Shown piece after piece: positions 60,838 through 64,000 of a stretch of DNA of 64,000 nt. The DNA is from an uncultured Lewinella sp. (lineage in GTDB: Bacteria; Bacteroidota; Bacteroidia; Chitinophagales; Saprospiraceae), in NCBI GenBank assembly GCA_937873655.1, contig CALMYQ010000093.1, positions 62,001-126,000 on the forward strand. Direction: 5' to 3'. Numbering within the stretch: the first letter of the stretch is position 1; the number at the start of each line of letters is the position of its first letter. The position numbers and the translations under genes were made by a program. Below the pieces are notes generated by a model. It made no database searches. It was given only the letters and a program-made list of their open reading frames with translations, and had not been told where the DNA came from.

Positions 60838-60909
60838 TTGCAAAGCCGGGCTTCGAACCCGGAGCCGCAGGTCATGAGCCTGTTGAGTTGCCGGTTACTC
60901 TACCTTGCG
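60838..60909 (-). tRNA. divergent tRNA-Met (anticodon CAT)
   Basis: 72 bases: acceptor cgcaagg/ctttgca with a C-A mismatch at 1:72 (a trait of initiator tRNA) and one G-T pair, D arm gagt-aaccggca-actc, anticodon loop ctcatga, T arm ccggg-ttcgaag-cccgg. The three G-C pairs of initiator anticodon stems are missing. Confidence 0.65.
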
Positions 60910-61018
60910 AGGGGTATAACATTGGGTGGTCGGGGGAAAGTTCCCCCGGCGAAAATTTTTTTGACGGTAGACGGTAGACGGTTCCCACCGTCGCGCTGTA
61001 GCGCTTTGGCGGATGGCG

Positions 61019-61915
61019 CTACCAGAAGCCTTTTCCGTTGAGGTCTTCCGCGCGGATCCGGCGGACAGGCTTGAGTCCGGGGAATCTGGCAATCACGATA
61101 CTCCGGTCTTCCCTCCGGATGTAGGCAATTCTTTTCTTTTGTGGAGAAACCTTTGCAAAGAACGATTTTATGCCGATCGGCCTCCGGCCGGTCCTGTCGG
61201 GTTTCATGGTAAAAATATGTTCGTCGGTGCTGGTAAAAAGAAGGTTTCCAGCGGGTGTCCAGGAAGGGTAATAACTGTGAAGCGTATCGCCGGTGATGCT
61301 GCGGGGGGACTTGCCTGCAAGGTCTGTAACCCAGATCTGGTCCCGGCCGTCTCCTTTTTCCAGATAGTAAACAAGCCGGGCGCCATCGGGGCTCCACTCC
61401 GGGTTGTAACTTCTGTGAGGGGCATCATGGGTCACCTGCACGGGAGGTATATCAGGATGTTCCAGCTCAAGGGTGAAAACCTCAAGCCCGCCGTTCCGGT
61501 CGCTGCAAAAAGCCAGTTGTTTGCCGTCCGGGGAGAATGTGGGTACGCTTTCCCGGGCGGGGTCGTCTGTCAGCCGTTTGCGCTGGCCGGTACACAGGTT
61601 TTCCAGAAAAATATCCTGATTGCCGTTTTCTGTCTGTTGATACGCGACCCGGCAGCCGTCGGGTGAGATAGCGCCGTTATTGGCGCCGGCCGCCACTTTT
61701 TTGAGGTCGCCGTTTTTCATATCGTACAAAAAGATCCGCCAGTTGGCCGGGTTGAAATCCGACCAATCGGGCTTGACCGCAATAGCAGAAAAAATGAGCT
61801 GTTTGCCGTCGGGCGACCAGGCCAGTGAGGTGATGTTGATGTTTTGATCCGGCTGGGCTGTGGTCAGATTACCGGTCAGGGCGATTGCCAGGAGGGTGGT
61901 GTAAAGAGCTTTCAT
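61019..61915 (-). CDS. TolB-like beta-propeller protein, exported
   Basis: A 298-residue exported protein with signal peptide MKALYTTLLAIALTGNLTTAQ. It has about six WD40-like PD40 blades with the hallmark SPDGKQL or close variants (AWSPDGKQLIFSA, AISPDGCRVAYQQ, TFSPDGKQLAFCSDRNGG, EWSPDGARLVYYL, SWTPAGNLLFTST, VSPQKKRIAYIRR). It resembles the C-terminal propeller of TolB, but no Tol-Pal genes are adjacent. It is probably a protein-binding scaffold or a peptidase-like propeller without the catalytic domain. Confidence 0.87.
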   Translation of the reverse strand: MKALYTTLLAIALTGNLTTAQPDQNINITSLAWSPDGKQLIFSAIAVKPDWSDFNPANWRIFLYDMKNGDLKKVAAGANNGAISPDGCRVAYQQTENGNQDIFLENLCTGQRKRLTDDPARESVPTFSPDGKQLAFCSDRNGGLEVFTLELEHPDIPPVQVTHDAPHRSYNPEWSPDGARLVYYLEKGDGRDQIWVTDLAGKSPRSITGDTLHSYYPSWTPAGNLLFTSTDEHIFTMKPDRTGRRPIGIKSFFAKVSPQKKRIAYIRREDRSIVIARFPGLKPVRRIRAEDLNGKGFW

Positions 61916-62004
61916 CTTCGTCCGGTTAGACAGCTCAACGGCGAGCTTGGTTTAAGGGACTGAAATACATAGCTGAAGTTGCAGGATATTCCGGCAAAGA
62001 CGGC

Positions 62005-62454
62005 CTACTTGCGGTATTTTTCCTCTGCTTCCGCCAAAAAAGCCTGGCAGGCTACGTCTTCGGCGTCCTGACTTGGTCCGGTCTCAAACCAGGCGTCGAG
62101 TATTTCTTTGGCAACCTGCTCTGAAACCAGGCGCAGACTCATGGCCAGGATGTTGGCATCGTTCCACATGCGGGCGCCCCGTGCCGTTTCGGCATCCGTG
62201 CAAAGGGCGGCGCGGATGCCCGGGACCTTGTTGGCAGCCATGCTGATGCCGGTGCCGGTCCAGCAGAAGAGAACCGCCTGGTCGAATTCACCCGACGCCA
62301 CTTTTTCGGCTACCGCCACCGCTACTTTCGGCCACATGGCCGGTTCGGTGACCAAGGCGCCGAATGCCTCCACTTCGTGTCCCCGGCGGCGAAGATCTTC
62401 AACGACCGTACCGGTAACGTGCGTTTTCATATCCGATCCTACGGCTATTTTCAT
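62005..62454 (-). CDS. rpiB: RpiB/LacAB-family sugar-phosphate isomerase
   Basis: A 149-residue isomerase of the RpiB family (ribose 5-phosphate to ribulose 5-phosphate, or related aldose-ketose pairs). The start at ATG 62454 (MKIAVGSDM) fits the family; the frame extends 33 codons upstream without merit. Blocks: AVGSDMKTHVTGTVVEDLRR, FCWTGTGISMAANKVPGIRA and ARMWNDANILAMSLRLVS. The usual catalytic Cys of the CGTG loop is replaced by Trp-Thr (FCWTGTG, with a Cys one position earlier), so the exact substrate is uncertain. It is divergent from the glucan phosphorylase gene, 88 bases away. Confidence 0.83.
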   Translation of the reverse strand: MKIAVGSDMKTHVTGTVVEDLRRRGHEVEAFGALVTEPAMWPKVAVAVAEKVASGEFDQAVLFCWTGTGISMAANKVPGIRAALCTDAETARGARMWNDANILAMSLRLVSEQVAKEILDAWFETGPSQDAEDVACQAFLAEAEEKYRK

Positions 62455-62542
62455 TTTTATTTTTTTGTAGGGTGCGAAGTTTCCTAAAGGTAGGGAAAAT
62501 GCCCTACTTTTACCCCAACGGAACCTGAAATTCAGCGCAAAG

Positions 62543-64000
62543 ATGTCCAACAAAAATCTCCCCCGCGTTGCCTACTTCTGCATGGAATACGGCCTTGAGA
62601 GCGCCTTCAAGATCTACGCCGGCGGCCTCGGCATCCTTGCCGGCGACTACATGAAAGGCGCCAAAGATCACGATTTTCCCATCGTCGGGATCGGCATCAA
62701 ATGGAAACAGGGTTACACCGACCAGCTGGTCGACGATCAGGGCCGGGTTTACGACGCGTATTACAACTATGATTACGATTTCCTGGAAGATACCGGCATA
62801 ACTGTGGCAGTGGATATCCGGCAGCGAGAGGTCCTGTGCAAGGTCTGGAAAGTGGACCGCTTCAGCAACGCGCCGCTCTACCTGCTGGATACCGACCTGC
62901 CCGAAAACGAGGACGGCTGGATTACGGGTCAGCTTTACGGCTGGTTCGGCGAGGAGCGGATCGCACAGGAAATGGTGTTGGGTATCGGCGGGGTGCGCGC
63001 ACTCCGGGCGCTGGGTATCGACGTTGATATCTACCATTTCAACGAAGGCCATGCGCTTTTTGCCGGTTTCGAGCTCATGCGCGAAAAAATGGAAAAACCA
63101 GGCGTCAACTTTGAGGATGCCTGGGCGGCGAGCCGGCAGGAAATCGTGTTCACCACGCATACCCCGGTGATCCAGGGCAACGAATCGCACCCGATCGACC
63201 GGCTCCTGTACATGGGCGCCAACCTGGGGATGACCGCTTCCCAATTGCAGCAACTGGGCGGCACCCCGTTCAACATGACGGTCGGCGCCCTGCGGCTTTG
63301 CAAAAGCTCGAACGCGGTAGCCCGCCTCCATGCTGAAACCGCCAATAAAATGTGGGCCCATATCAGCAACCGGCCGGAGATCGTACCCATCACCAACGCC
63401 ATCCACCTGCCGACCTGGGTAGACCCCGACATGATTGTCGCAGCTGAAGACAACGGTGACCTTTGGGCCGTACATATGAAGAATAAAAAGGCGCTGGTTG
63501 AATACGTGAAACAGAGAAACGGCGCAGCCCTCGATCCCGATAAGCTGATCATCGGATTTTCGCGGCGCTCAGTCCCTTACAAGCGCAGCGACCTGATCCT
63601 GAGCAAACCGGAAATCATTAATCCGTTGCTGGAATCGCAACAAGTGCAAGTGGTCTTTTCCGGCAGAGCCCACCCATTGGACGATACCGGAAAGCAAATC
63701 GTGAAAACCCTGTTCAAAGCCGGTGAGCAATTCCCGGATTCGGTGGTTTTTATCCAGAATTACGATATGGAAACCGGCGCCATGCTCACCCGCGGCGCTG
63801 ATGTATGGCTCAATAATCCGCGCCGCCCCCTCGAAGCCAGCGGAACCTCCGGCATGAAAGCGGCTATGAACGGCGTACTCAATTGCAGCATACTCGACGG
63901 CTGGTGGCCCGAGGCCTGCGACCACGGTGTGAACGGTTGGCAATTCGGCGACGGGTTCGAAAGCGACGACTTTGACGAACTGGATGACCATGACCGCGAA
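62543..64000 (+). CDS. glgP: alpha-glucan (glycogen/maltodextrin) phosphorylase, N-terminal part (cut by window end)
   Basis: An open frame from ATG 62543 through the last base (486 codons, no stop). It encodes a GT35 phosphorylase of the short bacterial alpha-glucan type: YFCMEYGLESAFKIYAGGLG at the start, GDYMKGAKDHDFPIVGIGIK, TTHTPVIQGNESHPI, FSRRSVPYKRSDLIL and the signature EASGTSGMKAAMNGVLN near the cofactor site. It releases glucose 1-phosphate from glycogen with PLP. The PLP lysine lies downstream or in this last part and was not assigned. The antisense frame here (62510-63475) is a shadow. Confidence 0.93.
   Translation, partial: MSNKNLPRVAYFCMEYGLESAFKIYAGGLGILAGDYMKGAKDHDFPIVGIGIKWKQGYTDQLVDDQGRVYDAYYNYDYDFLEDTGITVAVDIRQREVLCKVWKVDRFSNAPLYLLDTDLPENEDGWITGQLYGWFGEERIAQEMVLGIGGVRALRALGIDVDIYHFNEGHALFAGFELMREKMEKPGVNFEDAWAASRQEIVFTTHTPVIQGNESHPIDRLLYMGANLGMTASQLQQLGGTPFNMTVGALRLCKSSNAVARLHAETANKMWAHISNRPEIVPITNAIHLPTWVDPDMIVAAEDNGDLWAVHMKNKKALVEYVKQRNGAALDPDKLIIGFSRRSVPYKRSDLILSKPEIINPLLESQQVQVVFSGRAHPLDDTGKQIVKTLFKAGEQFPDSVVFIQNYDMETGAMLTRGADVWLNNPRRPLEASGTSGMKAAMNGVLNCSILDGWWPEACDHGVNGWQFGDGFESDDFDELDDHDRE

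Larger units (their letters stand above)
60092..61018. other. 927-base tRNA-bearing region without protein genes
   Basis: The region contains five tRNA-like genes on the - strand, a bidirectional terminator (60578-60613) and a hairpin aaagccggg/cccggcttt at 60717-60747. Frames running over the tRNAs are not credible proteins. The stretch 60614-60837 holds only that hairpin. Confidence 0.6.

Noticed and set aside
62510..63475. - strand frame of 321 codons near the window end
   Set aside because: The + strand frame 62543-64000 is a clear GT35 phosphorylase with the signature EASGTSGMKAAMNG.
1..64000. CRISPR arrays, transposases, integrases, prophage genes
   Set aside because: No regularly spaced direct repeats of 25-40 bases with unique spacers were seen, and no frame shows transposase or integrase motifs.

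Overview
The window looks like a chromosomal segment from a member of the Bacteroidota, most likely the Saprospiria (Lewinella/Haliscomenobacter-like); the genus cannot be fixed from sequence reading alone. Evidence: two giant secreted beta-helix proteins end in type IX secretion (T9SS) sorting domains; several genes have a TTG-N20-TAnnTTTG promoter; Shine-Dalgarno sites are not evident; and there are a LytS/LytTR pair, large MacB/FtsX-type permeases and many SPI/SPII signal peptides.

Layout. 1-6.7 kb: the gyrB 3' end, an ECF sigma factor with a small anti-sigma-like protein, a secreted protein, rhlE, a DUF1990 plus YndJ-like pair (the second split by an in-frame TGA), a lipoprotein and a DinB-like protein. 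6.7-16.4 kb: clpB, a TlpA-like thioredoxin protein, a Cys-rich lipoprotein, a serine hydrolase and a LytS/LytTR two-component system. 16.6-22.7 kb: a Roco GTPase gene and, upstream of it on the same strand, a complete diversity-generating retroelement (DGR): an FGE/C-type-lectin-fold target with a variable repeat, an HRDC accessory gene, a reverse transcriptase and a template repeat. 22.7-28.6 kb: an unrecognised protein, a di-heme cytochrome c, a KDPG/KDPGal aldolase with its sugar-acid kinase, a triple glycogen-binding-domain protein and a two-lobed aspartic protease. 28.7-39.5 kb: four paralogous ABC permeases with a DUF4097 protein and no ATPase gene. 39.7-43.2 kb: hisG and a fused hisD-hisC gene behind a histidine leader peptide and attenuator, all directly downstream of tRNA-Phe. 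43.3-45.6 kb: a coupled operon of an inactive MtfA-like protein, a cyclase-family hydrolase and a TPR membrane protein. 45.7-52 kb: two T9SS beta-helix paralogues. 52.2-57.9 kb: a true formylglycine-generating enzyme lipoprotein, a heme-binding protein, a DUF4956/HlyD/TolC-like trio and an SGNH esterase. 57.9-64 kb: an S41 peptidase, a cluster of five divergent tRNAs, a TolB-like propeller, an RpiB-like isomerase and the 5' part of an alpha-glucan phosphorylase.

How the parts work together. The DGR is the most notable system. Its 133-bp template and variable repeats differ at 12 positions, and all 12 are adenines of the template on the coding strand. The histidine locus is the clearest regulatory unit: a 19-residue leader with six His codons, mutually exclusive hairpins and a terminator before hisG, apparently sharing a promoter with tRNA-Phe. 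The intergenic spaces hold heptamer tandem repeats and compact palindromes that recur in the window.
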